NCBI RefSeq assembly: GCF_900231835.1
Contig: NZ_OCTN01000001.1
Coordinates: 930,001-994,000, forward strand
DNA from: Pontivivens marinum
GTDB taxonomy: Bacteria; Pseudomonadota; Alphaproteobacteria; Rhodobacterales; Rhodobacteraceae
Reading direction: 5' to 3'
DNA length: 64,000 bases
Part shown: positions 49,255 through 58,667 of the stretch, one piece after another
Layout of the letters: each line of letters opens with the position of its first letter
Position numbering within the stretch: the stretch's first letter is position 1
The notes under the pieces: generated by a model
Database searches by the model: none
The model's input: the letters and a program-made list of their open reading frames with translations, nothing else
Told to the model about the DNA's origin: nothing
Translations under genes and position numbers: made by a program

Positions 49255-49518
49255 GGGGGCACCCCATTCTTGAGCAGACCATTACGCATAACAACGGCCC
49301 GCAGTGATTCATGACCGGCCGGTTAGGCGGCCTGCGGATGAAACTGCGCGGGTGATAGCAGAGCATTTCGCACAGAGCAATATAGTCCAAAGACTCGCCT
49401 AGAATCAGGACTATCTATTAGTTACATAGGGTTAAGCCCCAAGAACACCCAATATGGCGTTTTAGCGCCCCCTAAGAACGCAACATTATGTCGCAGTTGC
49501 AACACATCAGCCCGCGTT
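49255..49518 (-). promoter_or_regulatory. Upstream region of the atpHAGDC operon
   Basis: This 264-bp gap must hold the ATP synthase promoter. On the minus strand TATATT (49379-49384) is a fair -10 box, with CTGATT 18 nt upstream as a weak -35. ATAGTCC (49382-49388) and GGACTAT (49408-49414) form a 7-bp inverted repeat spaced 19 nt that overlaps the -10, a possible operator. No start site is certain. Confidence 0.35.
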
Positions 49519-50298
49519 TTAGCGCGAATCCACGGCTGTTCTGCCGGCGCGACCCGGCTCTGGCTTTGGCTGGGGCACGCCCAGACCGCTCAAAATACTT
49601 ATCGGACGGCGCGCTTCGCGGCGCAGTCCTCGTGGCAAGCTATGCACTTGCTTCACAGCTTCAACCACCAAGGCGCCCGCAACGTGATGCGCGCGCATCC
49701 GGTGGCCCGCCCGCTCAACCGATGCCTGCATCCGCAACATCCAGCGTTTATGGGACGGCGGCAGATACAGCGCGGCCGCATGTGTTTCAGGCTCGAACCG
49801 GTGCGTGCGCAACTGTTCATCAAGCTGACCAAAGCTATAGGGCCGACCGTACCCAAAGGGCGTGACATCGCGCTGCGCCCAAATCCCCGTCCGGTTCGGC
49901 ACGATAAAAATCACCCGTCCACCCGGCGCGAGCACCCGCCAGATTTCCTCAAGCAAGGCGCGGGGGCGCTCACATGTCTCCAACCCATGGGCCACAACGA
50001 TTCGGTCGATGGAGCTGGCCTGAACCGGCCAATGCGTTTCCTCGACCAAGGCACTGAGATTCGGCAGCCCCGGCGGCCACGGCATGACGCCCTGCGGCGC
50101 GGGCATAAAGCTCATCACCCTTTCCGCCTCGCTCAAAAACGGGCGTAGAAAAGGGGCGGCGAACCCGTATCCCACAACATGCAGGCCGCTAACGTCGCCC
50201 CACATTTCACGCAATCGGCGCTGCAATGCGGATTGCGCACCGCGCCCCAAACGGGTGCGATAGTAGAAAGCCTTTAGATCGACGACGTCTAGATGCAT
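49519..50298 (-). CDS. Class I SAM-dependent methyltransferase
   Basis: A 259-residue protein with a type 11 methyltransferase domain. The first strand and glycine loop are degenerate (LHVVGYGFAAPFLRPFL), and the later motifs read IDRIVVAHGLETCERPRALL and EIWRVLAPGGRVIFIVPNRTG. The basic C-terminal tail (about 210-259, GLRREARRPISILSG) is low in complexity. Substrate is unknown. It is divergent from gloB across a 63-bp gap, an arrangement I recall as common in Rhodobacterales. Confidence 0.8.
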   Translation of the reverse strand: MHLDVVDLKAFYYRTRLGRGAQSALQRRLREMWGDVSGLHVVGYGFAAPFLRPFLSEAERVMSFMPAPQGVMPWPPGLPNLSALVEETHWPVQASSIDRIVVAHGLETCERPRALLEEIWRVLAPGGRVIFIVPNRTGIWAQRDVTPFGYGRPYSFGQLDEQLRTHRFEPETHAAALYLPPSHKRWMLRMQASVERAGHRMRAHHVAGALVVEAVKQVHSLPRGLRREARRPISILSGLGVPQPKPEPGRAGRTAVDSR

Positions 50299-50361
50299 TG
50301 CGCTCGGTGTCCGGATACCCCAGTTTCAGGGCAACTCTAGCCAAGGAAGGAGCGTCACACC

Positions 50362-51129
50362 ATGGCCCTCGACATCCAGACCATCCCCTGCCTGTCCGAT
50401 AACTATGCCTACATCCTGCGCGATGCCGCCACAGGCACCGTTGCAATCGTTGATGTTCCCGAAGCCGCGCCCCTGATTGCGGCACTGGATGCGCGTGGCC
50501 TTGGCCTCGATATGATTCTGCTGACCCATCACCATGATGACCACATTCAGGGTGTTGAGGAGCTGCGCGCGAAATATGGCTGCACCGTCATTGGCGGAAA
50601 GCCCGACGCGCACCGTCTGCCCCCGCTGGATCAGGCCGTGTCCGAGGGCGACACCATCACCGTGGGTGAAAGCGAGGCGCATATTCTGGACGTTTCCGGC
50701 CACACAGTCGGGCATATCGCCTTTCACTTCCCCGGATCGGATGCAGTGTTTTCCGCGGATAGCCTGATGGCGCTGGGGTGTGGACGTTTGTTTGAGGGCG
50801 ACGGCCCGATGATGTGGACCAGCATGCAGAAATTCCTGACCATGCCTGACAGCACCATCGTTTATTCCGGTCATGAATATACGCAGAGCAACGCCAAATT
50901 TGCCCTGAGCATCGAGAGCGACAATGCCGAGCTGGTCGCCCGCGCCGCACGGATTGACGCCGCCCGCGAAAAGGGAATGCCAACGGTTCCGTCCTCGCTG
51001 GCCGAGGAAAAGGCGACCAACCCGTTCCTGCGCGCCCATATTGCCAGCGTTAAGGCCGCCGTCGGTATGCCCGATGCGGATGACGCCGCCGTCTTTACCG
51101 AGGTGCGCAACCGCAAGGATAACTTCTAA
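50362..51129 (+). CDS. gloB: Hydroxyacylglutathione hydrolase (glyoxalase II)
   Basis: Hydrolyses S-lactoylglutathione to lactate and glutathione in methylglyoxal detoxification. The 255-residue metallo-beta-lactamase-fold protein has the metal motif LLTHHHDDHIQG (about 52-63), a second ligand His in VSGHTVGHIAFH and the Asp in FSADSLMALGCGRLFEG. It also has SGHEYTQSNAKFAL and the C-terminal KATNPFLRA glutathione-binding segment. Motifs and length are complete. SD AGGAG lies somewhat far (10 nt) from the ATG. Confidence 0.95.
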   Translation: MALDIQTIPCLSDNYAYILRDAATGTVAIVDVPEAAPLIAALDARGLGLDMILLTHHHDDHIQGVEELRAKYGCTVIGGKPDAHRLPPLDQAVSEGDTITVGESEAHILDVSGHTVGHIAFHFPGSDAVFSADSLMALGCGRLFEGDGPMMWTSMQKFLTMPDSTIVYSGHEYTQSNAKFALSIESDNAELVARAARIDAAREKGMPTVPSSLAEEKATNPFLRAHIASVKAAVGMPDADDAAVFTEVRNRKDNF

Positions 51130-51136
51130 AACCGCG

Positions 51137-51319
51137 TGCGCCGGTGGAATAATTTCACCGGCGCAGCGCAGGCTTGTGCGACAGGACGCAACGCGCCTAT
51201 AATTCAGGCAACCAAGATGGAGATTTTATGCCCCGGTAAAGTGGGGAGGCAACAGCCCTCCCGATGCACATTCAACACCCGACCACGTCGCCGACGGGAT
51301 GTTGGCGCGACTGTTGAAT
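51137..51319 (+). promoter_or_regulatory. Hairpin-rich gap between gloB and rsgA
   Basis: Three inverted repeats in the 261-bp gap: TGCGCCGGTG/CACCGGCGCA (51137-51165, 10-bp perfect stem, 9-nt loop), GGGAGG/CCTCCC (51244-51262) and ATTCAACA/TGTTGAAT (51270-51319), which encloses CGTC-GCC-GACG. The first may end gloB transcription but lacks a T-run. The others could structure the rsgA leader. Confidence 0.45.
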
Positions 51320-51390
51320 TGCGCTCTCAGATATGACTGACACTCCAAACCCGCGCTGCTGATGCAGCCACGGTATGAAAGCAGACCTTC

Positions 51391-52473
51391 ATGACACGGG
51401 ATTACTCCACGTTTCTGCCACAGAAAACCACGCCCGCAGGGGCCGAGATACGACGCTCGATCATTACCAGCCTTGGCTGGAGACCCTTCTTTTCCCAACA
51501 GGTCAGCGCGGATGAGCTGATCGACACCCCGCCCGTTCGCATTGTCGAGGTGCACCGAAAGGCACTGCACGTTGTGGGCGACGGGATCGACACCTCGATC
51601 CGGCCGCTGCCAAATGTCACCGTTGGCGACTGGATCATGCTGAATCAGGACGACACGCTGTTGAGCCGCGCACTGGACCGGTTCAGCCTGATGAAGCGTC
51701 GTGCGCCGGGGTCAAACCTGCAAATCCAGTTGATCGCCTCGAATATCGACACGGCGTTCATCGTGTCCTCCTGCAACCCTGATTTTAACGTCGCACGGTT
51801 GGAGCGATATATCTCGCTCGCGATGGAGGCGGATACCGCGCCGGTCATCGTGCTGACCAAAACCGATCTGGCCGCCGATCCTGAGGACTATATCGCACAG
51901 GCGCGGGCAATCTCGGACGCTGTGCCGGTTGTCGCGCTGGATGCCCGTGGGGGCGCACCCCGCGAACAATTGGCGCAGTGGTGCAAGCCGGGTCAGACCG
52001 TTGCATTTTTCGGCACCTCCGGCGTTGGAAAATCAACGCTGACCAATGCGCTGGCCGGCAGTGATGCGATTGAGACGCAGGAAATCCGCGAGGATGACGC
52101 CCGCGGTCGCCACACCACCACGCGGCGGCAGTTATACATCGTGCCGAATGGTTGCATGGTTCTGGATACGCCCGGAATGCGCGAATTGCAGTTGATGGAT
52201 TCTGCATCGGGCATCGACGATCTGTTCGCCGATCTGCATGCGCTATCCGCTCAGTGCAAATTCAACGACTGCAAGCACACCGTTGAACCCGGATGCGCGG
52301 TGCGCGCCGCGATTGAGAGTGGTGAGGTGGACGAGGCCCGCTATACCCGCTGGCTCAAACTGAAATCCGAGGATGCCGAAAACACCGTAACCATGGCGAT
52401 GCGCAAGGCAAAGGATAAGGTTCTGGGCAAAAACATCCGCAAAATCCAGAAGAAGAACAAGAAGTCGAACTGA
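51391..52473 (+). CDS. rsgA: Ribosome small subunit-dependent GTPase A
   Basis: GTPase that assists late maturation of the 30S subunit. The 360-residue protein has an N-terminal OB fold (about 45-105). The circularly permuted GTPase domain has G4 VLTKTDLA before G1 GTSGVGKSTLTNAL (about 211-224) and G3 DTPGM. The C-terminal zinc-binding CKFNDCKHTVEPGCAV carries the Cys and His ligands. The Lys-rich tail is typical. Length matches the longer alphaproteobacterial and cyanobacterial forms. The SD is weak. Confidence 0.93.
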   Translation: MTRDYSTFLPQKTTPAGAEIRRSIITSLGWRPFFSQQVSADELIDTPPVRIVEVHRKALHVVGDGIDTSIRPLPNVTVGDWIMLNQDDTLLSRALDRFSLMKRRAPGSNLQIQLIASNIDTAFIVSSCNPDFNVARLERYISLAMEADTAPVIVLTKTDLAADPEDYIAQARAISDAVPVVALDARGGAPREQLAQWCKPGQTVAFFGTSGVGKSTLTNALAGSDAIETQEIREDDARGRHTTTRRQLYIVPNGCMVLDTPGMRELQLMDSASGIDDLFADLHALSAQCKFNDCKHTVEPGCAVRAAIESGEVDEARYTRWLKLKSEDAENTVTMAMRKAKDKVLGKNIRKIQKKNKKSN

Positions 52474-52506
52474 CCCAACAGGCCGCTTGTGCTGCCCGCG
52501 TGGCGG

Positions 52507-54348
52507 TCACGAGCGGCCGAATAACCGCTCGATATCCTTCATCTTCAGCTCCACATAGGTGGGCCGCCCGTGATTGCACTGACCGGAATGGGGCGTGGCC
52601 TCCATTTCGCGCAGCAATGCATTCATCTCCTCGGCCTGCATCCGGCGACCAGTGCGCACGGACCCATGGCAGGCAATCCGGCTGAGGATCGCGTCCAACC
52701 TATCCGCAATGCGCGTCGTGGTGCCCTGATCGGCCAGTTCATCACAGATATCGGTCAGCAATGCCTTGCCGTCCACCTGCCCCAATGCAGCGGGAACCGA
52801 TTGAATGGCAATTGCGCCGGCGCCAAAGGGTTCCAGTTCCAACCCCACCTGCGCCAAAGCCTCAAACGCATCGGTCAGGCGGGCAACATCATCAGCGGCA
52901 AGGTCAACAATATCGGGGATCAGCAAGGCCTGCGTCGGGACGGATCGGGCGGCGGCCTGCCCCTTGAGCCGTTCATAGACCAGACGCTCATGCGCGGCAT
53001 GGGCATCGACGAGGATCATGCCATCGGGCGTTTGGGCAACGATGTAATTCTCATGCAATTGCGCGCGCGCAACACCAAGCGGATAGGATGGGGCGTCCTG
53101 CTCCGGTATCCCGGGACTGTCATCCACCACAGCAGGTTCAACCCGCGCACCGGTCCAGCCGACGCTTTCCTCGGCAAATCCCCGTGGCGATTGCAGTTGA
53201 TAGGCCGCTGACCGCGCGCCAAGTGACGGGCGGTCCATCTGGTAGATCGGCGCATTGGGGGCCGTGCGCGGCTGCATCGCGCCCAGTGTCGCATCGGCAA
53301 CGGTTGTGGATGCACGGTGCCCTGCCTCGGCCAAAGCATGGCGTAGGCCAGACACGATCAGGCCACGAGCCAGCGCGGGTTCGCGAAACCGGACCTCCGT
53401 CTTGGCCGGATGCACGTTCACGTCCACCTCCTCGGGCGGGCAGGTCAGGAACAGGCAGACGGCGGGGTGACGATCACGGCTGAGGAAATCGGCATAGGCC
53501 CCGCGCAGCGCGCCGGTCAGTACCTTGTCCCGCACGGGGCGGCCATTCACGAACAGGAACTGCGCCACCGCCGCACCACGGCTATAGGTCGGCAAGGCGG
53601 CAAAGCCGGTCATGGTGATGCCCTGACGCTCGGCGTTGATCTCAATCGCGTTGGCGCGGAAATCACGGCCCAGAACGGCCTCCATCCGCGCGGCGGGATC
53701 GCCCCGCTCGGCGGAATAGATCACGCGCCCCTCGCCACCGCCGGACACGTCACGCAACGTGATAGCAACCGAAGGCGCGGAGAGGCTGAGGCGCTTCACC
53801 ACCTCGGAGATCGCCTGTAGCTCCGCCCGATCGGTGCGTAGGAATTTCAGCCGTGCAGGGGTCGCGTAGAACAGGTCACGTACCTCAACCACCGTGCCGC
53901 CGCGCAGAGAACAGGGGGTTGGCGTGCTGAGCACACCGCCATTGACGGCCACCTCCCATGCCTCATCCCCCGCGACGCGGCTGGACAGACGCAGGCGTGC
54001 AACCGCCCCGATCGAGGGCAGCGCCTCACCCCGAAACCCGAAGGAACGGATATTGACCAGATCATCGCCGTCCAGCTTGGACGTGGCATGGCGGCTAAGC
54101 GCGAGGGAAAGTTCCGATTGCGGAATGCCGTGACCATCATCCGTGACGCGGATCAGGGTTTTCCCGCCATCAGCCACGGCAATGGTGATACGGCTGGAAC
54201 CGGCATCCAATGCGTTCTCCAGCAGTTCCTTCACCGCGCTGGCCGGACGCTCCACCACCTCCCCCGCCGCGATACGGTTGGATTCGGTTGCATCGAGTTG
54301 ACGGATCACACGTCGTTCGGCATCTATATAGCGGTCTGGTTGGCTCAT
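52507..54348 (-). CDS. mutL: DNA mismatch repair protein MutL
   Basis: Mismatch-repair matchmaker. The 613-residue protein has the N-terminal GHKL ATPase (IAAGEVVERPASAVKELLEN, then DDGHGIP and RGEALPSIGAVARL), a transducer domain with NGRPVRDK and VDVNVHPAKTEVRF, and a C-terminal dimerisation domain (AAHERLVYERLKGQ, ACHGSVRTGRRM). The C-terminal QCNHGRPTYVEL is present. The endonuclease motif DQHAxxE reads DAHAAHERLVYE here, so nicking activity cannot be claimed from this reading. It is convergent with rsgA. Confidence 0.95.
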   Translation of the reverse strand: MSQPDRYIDAERRVIRQLDATESNRIAAGEVVERPASAVKELLENALDAGSSRITIAVADGGKTLIRVTDDGHGIPQSELSLALSRHATSKLDGDDLVNIRSFGFRGEALPSIGAVARLRLSSRVAGDEAWEVAVNGGVLSTPTPCSLRGGTVVEVRDLFYATPARLKFLRTDRAELQAISEVVKRLSLSAPSVAITLRDVSGGGEGRVIYSAERGDPAARMEAVLGRDFRANAIEINAERQGITMTGFAALPTYSRGAAVAQFLFVNGRPVRDKVLTGALRGAYADFLSRDRHPAVCLFLTCPPEEVDVNVHPAKTEVRFREPALARGLIVSGLRHALAEAGHRASTTVADATLGAMQPRTAPNAPIYQMDRPSLGARSAAYQLQSPRGFAEESVGWTGARVEPAVVDDSPGIPEQDAPSYPLGVARAQLHENYIVAQTPDGMILVDAHAAHERLVYERLKGQAAARSVPTQALLIPDIVDLAADDVARLTDAFEALAQVGLELEPFGAGAIAIQSVPAALGQVDGKALLTDICDELADQGTTTRIADRLDAILSRIACHGSVRTGRRMQAEEMNALLREMEATPHSGQCNHGRPTYVELKMKDIERLFGRS

Positions 54349-54537
54349 CCGGCTAGATTTAGCAGGCTAAGGCCGAGTCGCCCAGCCGCAACACGTGCGA
54401 AATAACTGCAAAGAGTTACCCCACGACACTAGACATAAAGTTGCGTTTTGGCATTGCAGATAAGGAAACTTGGCTTCCCTATCGGCCATGCACGTGTCAC
54501 ATAATCCGCAACTGCTGCCTTGCGAGGAGAAATGCCC

Positions 54538-56106
54538 ATGAAAATCGGCGCGATTAAGGAAACTTGGCCAGGAGAGGCGCGCGTTGCAATGACCCCGCAA
54601 AGCGTCGTCGCACTCGCCAAACTTGGCCATACATGTGTCATTGAGGCGGGTGCCGGTGCGGCTGCACGTTTCAACGACGCCGACTACACCGCCGCCGGCG
54701 CAGAGGTCGTCGCAGATGCGGCGGCTGTCTATGCTGCTGCCGATGTGATCAGCAAGGTGCGCGCCCCCGCGGACGCCGAAATCGGTCATATTCGTGCCGG
54801 TCAGACCATCATCTCGTTCATCTGGCCTGCCCAGAACCCCGAGCTGCTGGAAACATTGCAGGGCAAGGGTGCCACCGTCATCGCAATGGACATGGTGCCA
54901 CGTATTTCGCGTGCGCAGAAAATGGACGCCCTGTCCTCGATGGCCAATATCGGCGGCTATCGCGCCGTTGTTGAGGCGTCGAACAATTTCGGACGCTTCT
55001 TTACCGGTCAGATCACCGCTGCGGGTAAGGTTCCCCCGGCCAAGGTTCTGGTTGTAGGTGCTGGCGTTGCCGGTCTTGCCGCGATTGGGGCTGCCACCTC
55101 GATGGGTGCGATCACCTATGCGTTCGACGTTCGCCCCGAAGTGGCAGAGCAGATCGAATCCATGGGCGCCGAATTCGTCTACCTCGACTTTGACGAGGAA
55201 CAGACCGATGGCGCGGAAACCGGCGGCTATGCGGCCCCGTCCAGCCCTGAATTCCGTGAAAAGCAGCTCGCCAAATTCCGCGAACTGGCCCCCGAGGTTG
55301 ATATCGTCATCACCACGGCCCTGATCCCCGGACGCGACGCGCCGATCCTGTGGACCAAGGACATGGTTGAGGCGATGAAGCCCGGCTCCGTCATTGTTGA
55401 CCTCGCAGCAGAGCGTGGCGGCAACTGTGAGCTGACCGTCGAGAACGAGAAGATCGAGAGCGCCAACGGCGTGACGATCATTGGCTACACCGATCTGCCC
55501 AGCCGCATGGCGACGCAATCCTCGACGCTGTACGCCACCAACATCCGCCACATGATGGACGACCTGACACCGGCAAATGACGGTGTGATCGTGCAGAACA
55601 TGGAGGATGACGTCATTCGCGGCGCGACCGTGGTGCATGATAACGCCATCACCTTCCCGCCGCCCCCGCCCAAGACGAAGGCGATTGCGGCTGCAAAACC
55701 GAAGGCACCTGAAAAGACGCCCGAGGAAAAAGCCGCCGAGGAAGCCGCCGCTGCACGCAAAAGCGGCCAGATGCAGATGGCGACCCTGATCGGTGGTGGC
55801 CTGCTGGTCCTGCTGCTGGGTGGCGTTGCGCCTGCCAGCTTCATGTCGCACTTCATCGTATTCGTTCTGGCCTGCTTCATCGGATATCAGGTGATCTGGT
55901 CGGTTACGGCCGCGCTGCACACGCCGCTGATGGCTGTGACCAACGCGATTTCATCGATCATCATCATCGGTGCGATGCTGCAAATCGGATCGGGCGAGGG
56001 CTGGGCCGTTGTGCTGGCCGCGATTGCCGTGCTGATCGCCTCCATCAATATCGTCGGTGGCTTCATGGTGACGCGCCGTATGCTCGCCATGTTCCAGAAG
56101 AGCTGA
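54538..56106 (+). CDS. pntA: NAD(P) transhydrogenase alpha subunit
   Basis: Proton-translocating transhydrogenase subunit that makes NADPH from NADH. The 522-residue protein has the alanine-dehydrogenase-like NAD domain ([20 protein letters not shown], then [21 protein letters not shown] near 175). A Lys/Pro/Ala-rich linker lies at about 375-410, and four membrane segments in the C-terminal part start near [13 protein letters not shown]. It is a single fused alpha chain, unlike the split PntAA/PntAB of some alphaproteobacteria. AGGAGA is 7 nt before the ATG at 54538, which decides the start. Confidence 0.95.
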   Translation: MKIGAIKETWPGEARVAMTPQSVVALAKLGHTCVIEAGAGAAARFNDADYTAAGAEVVADAAAVYAAADVISKVRAPADAEIGHIRAGQTIISFIWPAQNPELLETLQGKGATVIAMDMVPRISRAQKMDALSSMANIGGYRAVVEASNNFGRFFTGQITAAGKVPPAKVLVVGAGVAGLAAIGAATSMGAITYAFDVRPEVAEQIESMGAEFVYLDFDEEQTDGAETGGYAAPSSPEFREKQLAKFRELAPEVDIVITTALIPGRDAPILWTKDMVEAMKPGSVIVDLAAERGGNCELTVENEKIESANGVTIIGYTDLPSRMATQSSTLYATNIRHMMDDLTPANDGVIVQNMEDDVIRGATVVHDNAITFPPPPPKTKAIAAAKPKAPEKTPEEKAAEEAAAARKSGQMQMATLIGGGLLVLLLGGVAPASFMSHFIVFVLACFIGYQVIWSVTAALHTPLMAVTNAISSIIIIGAMLQIGSGEGWAVVLAAIAVLIASINIVGGFMVTRRMLAMFQKS

Positions 56107-56116
56107 GGAAACGACA

Positions 56117-57520
56117 ATGAACACCGGACTTATCTCCGCGGCATATGTTGTCGCGGCTATCCTCTTTATCCTGTCTCTGGCGGGTCTGAGCAATCAGGAA
56201 AGCTCTAAAAAGGGCGTCATCTATGGCATGGTCGGCATGGCGCTGGCCGTTGTCGCAACCTTCTTTGCCGAGGCCACGGGCAACTACTTTGTCCTGATCC
56301 CTGCCCTGCTGATCGGCGGCGCAATCGGTTCGTACATCGCGGTTAAGGTTGAAATGACCGGCATGCCGCAACTGGTCGCGGCGATGCACTCGCTGGTCGG
56401 TCTGGCTGCGGTCTTTATCGGCGTGAACACCATTATCGACCCCCCGCACAAGATCGGGATCGAGTTTGGGATCATGGAGGTCGAGGTCTTCCTCGGCGTC
56501 TTTATCGGTGCTGTCACCTTTACCGGCTCGGTTGTCGCCTATGGTAAGCTGGCGGGCCAGATCAACGGTAAGGCGCTGATCCTGCCGATGCGGCATGCGT
56601 TCAACGTGGCGCTTGTGCTTGTCTCGATCATCATCGGTTACAGCTTTGCGGCGTCTAACGGCGTGAATGCCGAGGGTGTGATGCAGGACGCATCGACATG
56701 GCAGCTTTGGCTGGTTGCGGTGCTGGCTGGTATCCTTGGCTGGCACCTGGTTATGGCCATTGGCGGTGCGGATATGCCCGTGGTTGTGTCCATGCTGAAC
56801 AGCTATTCCGGCTGGGCGGCTGCGGCGATCGGCTTTACGCTGGGCAACGATCTGCTGATCGTGACCGGTGCGCTGGTTGGCTCGTCCGGTGCGATCCTCA
56901 GCTACATCATGTGTAAAGCGATGAACCGGAACTTCGTGTCCGTGATCCTCGGCGGTTTTGGTGGCGCCTCTGGCCCCGCAATGGAAATCGACGGTGAAAT
57001 GATCGGAACCGATGCGGATCACGTTGCCGCCGCACTGGACGAGGCAGATAGCGTCGTCATCGTGCCCGGCTACGGTCTGGCGGTCGCACAGGCACAGTCC
57101 AGCGTTTCCGAGCTGACCAAGCGTCTGCGCGCACAGGGTAAGGAAGTTCGCTTCGCCATCCACCCTGTTGCCGGTCGTCTGCCCGGTCACATGAACGTTC
57201 TGCTGGCCGAGGCAAAAGTGCCCTATGACATCGTGCTGGAGATGGAGGAGATCAACGACGACTTCCCCAATACAGACGTTGTGATGATCATCGGCGCCAA
57301 CGACATTGTGAACCCTGCTGCACAAGAGGATCCGAATTCGCCCATCGCGGGCATGCCGGTTCTGGAAGTGTGGAAGGCAAAGCAGGTCTTTATTTCCAAG
57401 CGGGGTCAGGGCACCGGCTATTCCGGCATTGAGAACCCACTGTTCTTTAAGGAAAATAGCCGCATGTTCTATGGTGATGCAAAGGCATCGCTGGACGCGC
57501 TGCTGGGTCGCATCAGCTAA
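56117..57520 (+). CDS. pntB: NAD(P) transhydrogenase beta subunit
   Basis: Membrane and NADP-binding subunit of transhydrogenase. The 467-residue protein has eight or nine membrane segments (about 1-270) and then the soluble NADP(H) domain. That domain has [32 protein letters not shown] and [11 protein letters not shown], followed by [16 protein letters not shown]. All family motifs are present. It begins 10 nt after pntA with SD GAGGAAA and ends before a strong terminator. Confidence 0.96.
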   Translation: MNTGLISAAYVVAAILFILSLAGLSNQESSKKGVIYGMVGMALAVVATFFAEATGNYFVLIPALLIGGAIGSYIAVKVEMTGMPQLVAAMHSLVGLAAVFIGVNTIIDPPHKIGIEFGIMEVEVFLGVFIGAVTFTGSVVAYGKLAGQINGKALILPMRHAFNVALVLVSIIIGYSFAASNGVNAEGVMQDASTWQLWLVAVLAGILGWHLVMAIGGADMPVVVSMLNSYSGWAAAAIGFTLGNDLLIVTGALVGSSGAILSYIMCKAMNRNFVSVILGGFGGASGPAMEIDGEMIGTDADHVAAALDEADSVVIVPGYGLAVAQAQSSVSELTKRLRAQGKEVRFAIHPVAGRLPGHMNVLLAEAKVPYDIVLEMEEINDDFPNTDVVMIIGANDIVNPAAQEDPNSPIAGMPVLEVWKAKQVFISKRGQGTGYSGIENPLFFKENSRMFYGDAKASLDALLGRIS

Positions 57521-57543
57521 CCCCAGCGGATAGCGCAAATGTT

Positions 57544-57576
57544 AAGGCCCGGCGGATCCCCGCTGGGCCTTTTTTA
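57544..57576 (+). terminator. Rho-independent terminator of pntAB
   Basis: AAGGCCCGGCGG and CCGCTGGGCCTT form a 12-bp stem with one G-U pair and a short loop, followed by TTTTT. It starts 23 nt after the pntB stop. Confidence 0.9.
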
Positions 57577-57716
57577 TTGCGCATAACAACCCCTGCGCAG
57601 AACGCAGCGTCGGCCCACAACCGCAATCCATGGTCAATGGACACATCGCCAAGAACATGCAAAAGAGCAGCAAATCAGCGCAAGCGCGTGGCAAGAAATC
57701 GACCGAAAGCATCCAA

Positions 57717-58637
57717 ATGAAGCACTATATTCTGGGCACAGCCCTGTCCCTCCTCGCGCTGAACACGCCTGCACTTGCTCAAGATGACGCCACTGCAACG
57801 GCACTGGGCATCAATACGATCAACGCGGCGCAGACGCTGATTACTTCGGTCGAGTATATGCTGGACCATTCCTGCCAGATCAGCCTGAGCGAAAGCGCAG
57901 AGGCCGTCACCGCCCTGCAAAACGATGTTGAGACGTTCCACAGCACCCTCGCCCTGCTGCGCACCGGTGGTGAGGCTGAGGGCATTGCGCCGGTACGCTC
58001 GCGCCGCGCGCAGCGTGCATTGGACACGCTAGAGCAGGAGGTTGAGGCCTATCTGGCCTTTGCCACCTTTGGCACACGTGGCACGATGTCTGCACCCTAT
58101 CTGGATCAACTATATCTGGCACATGCGCCGATCCCCGATGCCTCGCATGAGGTTGTGGATGTCCTGAACACCACCTTTATGTTGCAGCGGATTGGCATGC
58201 TGGAATCTTCGACCCTGGGCGCGCTGACCGATATCACGCAGCGGGCAACGACCATCAGCGCCAATCTGTGCCTGATCGCCGTGGACCAGCATAGCGATGC
58301 CGCGATCGCCACGCTGAACGACGTTTTGCAGGAGATCGAGCAGAATCTGGACCTGCTGGCCACCGGTGACGCGATGCAGAAAATCCTGCCCCCAACGCCT
58401 GAAATGCGTGCGGCACTGGATTGCGTTGCGGCTGATTTCACCGAAGTGCAGTCCTTTGTCGCGCCCTATCTCGACGGCACCACACGCCCAACGGTTGAGC
58501 AATTCGCCCATGCCAGCGCCATGCTGGGCGCGCTGGAGGCAAATGCCCAAACCTCCGTTGAGGTATTCGAGGCAGACGTGATCGGCACACCAACCGCGAA
58601 TGACGGCTGCACCGCACCGCGCAATCCGGCCAGCTAA
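57717..58637 (+). CDS. Secreted helical protein with two PilJ-like repeats
   Basis: A 306-residue exported protein. A signal peptide (MKHYILGTALSLLALNTPALA, cleavage near ALA-QDD) supports the ATG at 57717. The mature part is almost all helical and shows two related halves. The first runs GINTINAAQTLITSVEYMLD and FHSTLALLRTG. The second runs FMLQRIGMLESSTLGALTDI, LCLIAVDQ and LDLLATGDAMQKILPPTPE. These resemble the PilJ-type sensory helical bundle found at the N terminus of some chemoreceptors, but no membrane or signalling domain follows. Function unknown. It stands alone between the pntAB terminator and a convergent ABC operon. Confidence 0.65.
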   Translation: MKHYILGTALSLLALNTPALAQDDATATALGINTINAAQTLITSVEYMLDHSCQISLSESAEAVTALQNDVETFHSTLALLRTGGEAEGIAPVRSRRAQRALDTLEQEVEAYLAFATFGTRGTMSAPYLDQLYLAHAPIPDASHEVVDVLNTTFMLQRIGMLESSTLGALTDITQRATTISANLCLIAVDQHSDAAIATLNDVLQEIEQNLDLLATGDAMQKILPPTPEMRAALDCVAADFTEVQSFVAPYLDGTTRPTVEQFAHASAMLGALEANAQTSVEVFEADVIGTPTANDGCTAPRNPAS

Positions 58638-58667
58638 TCACAGCGTCTGGGCGGCGAATGCGTCGCC

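Noticed and set aside
54349-54537. Possible sigma-54 or palindromic control site upstream of pntA (TTGGCATTGC)
   Set aside because: The GG and GC are only 4 nt apart and no other strong repeat or promoter stands out.
54367-55920. 517-codon minus-strand frame opposite pntA, and 56063-57538 opposite pntB
   Set aside because: Both are shadows of the transhydrogenase genes, with biased antisense composition.
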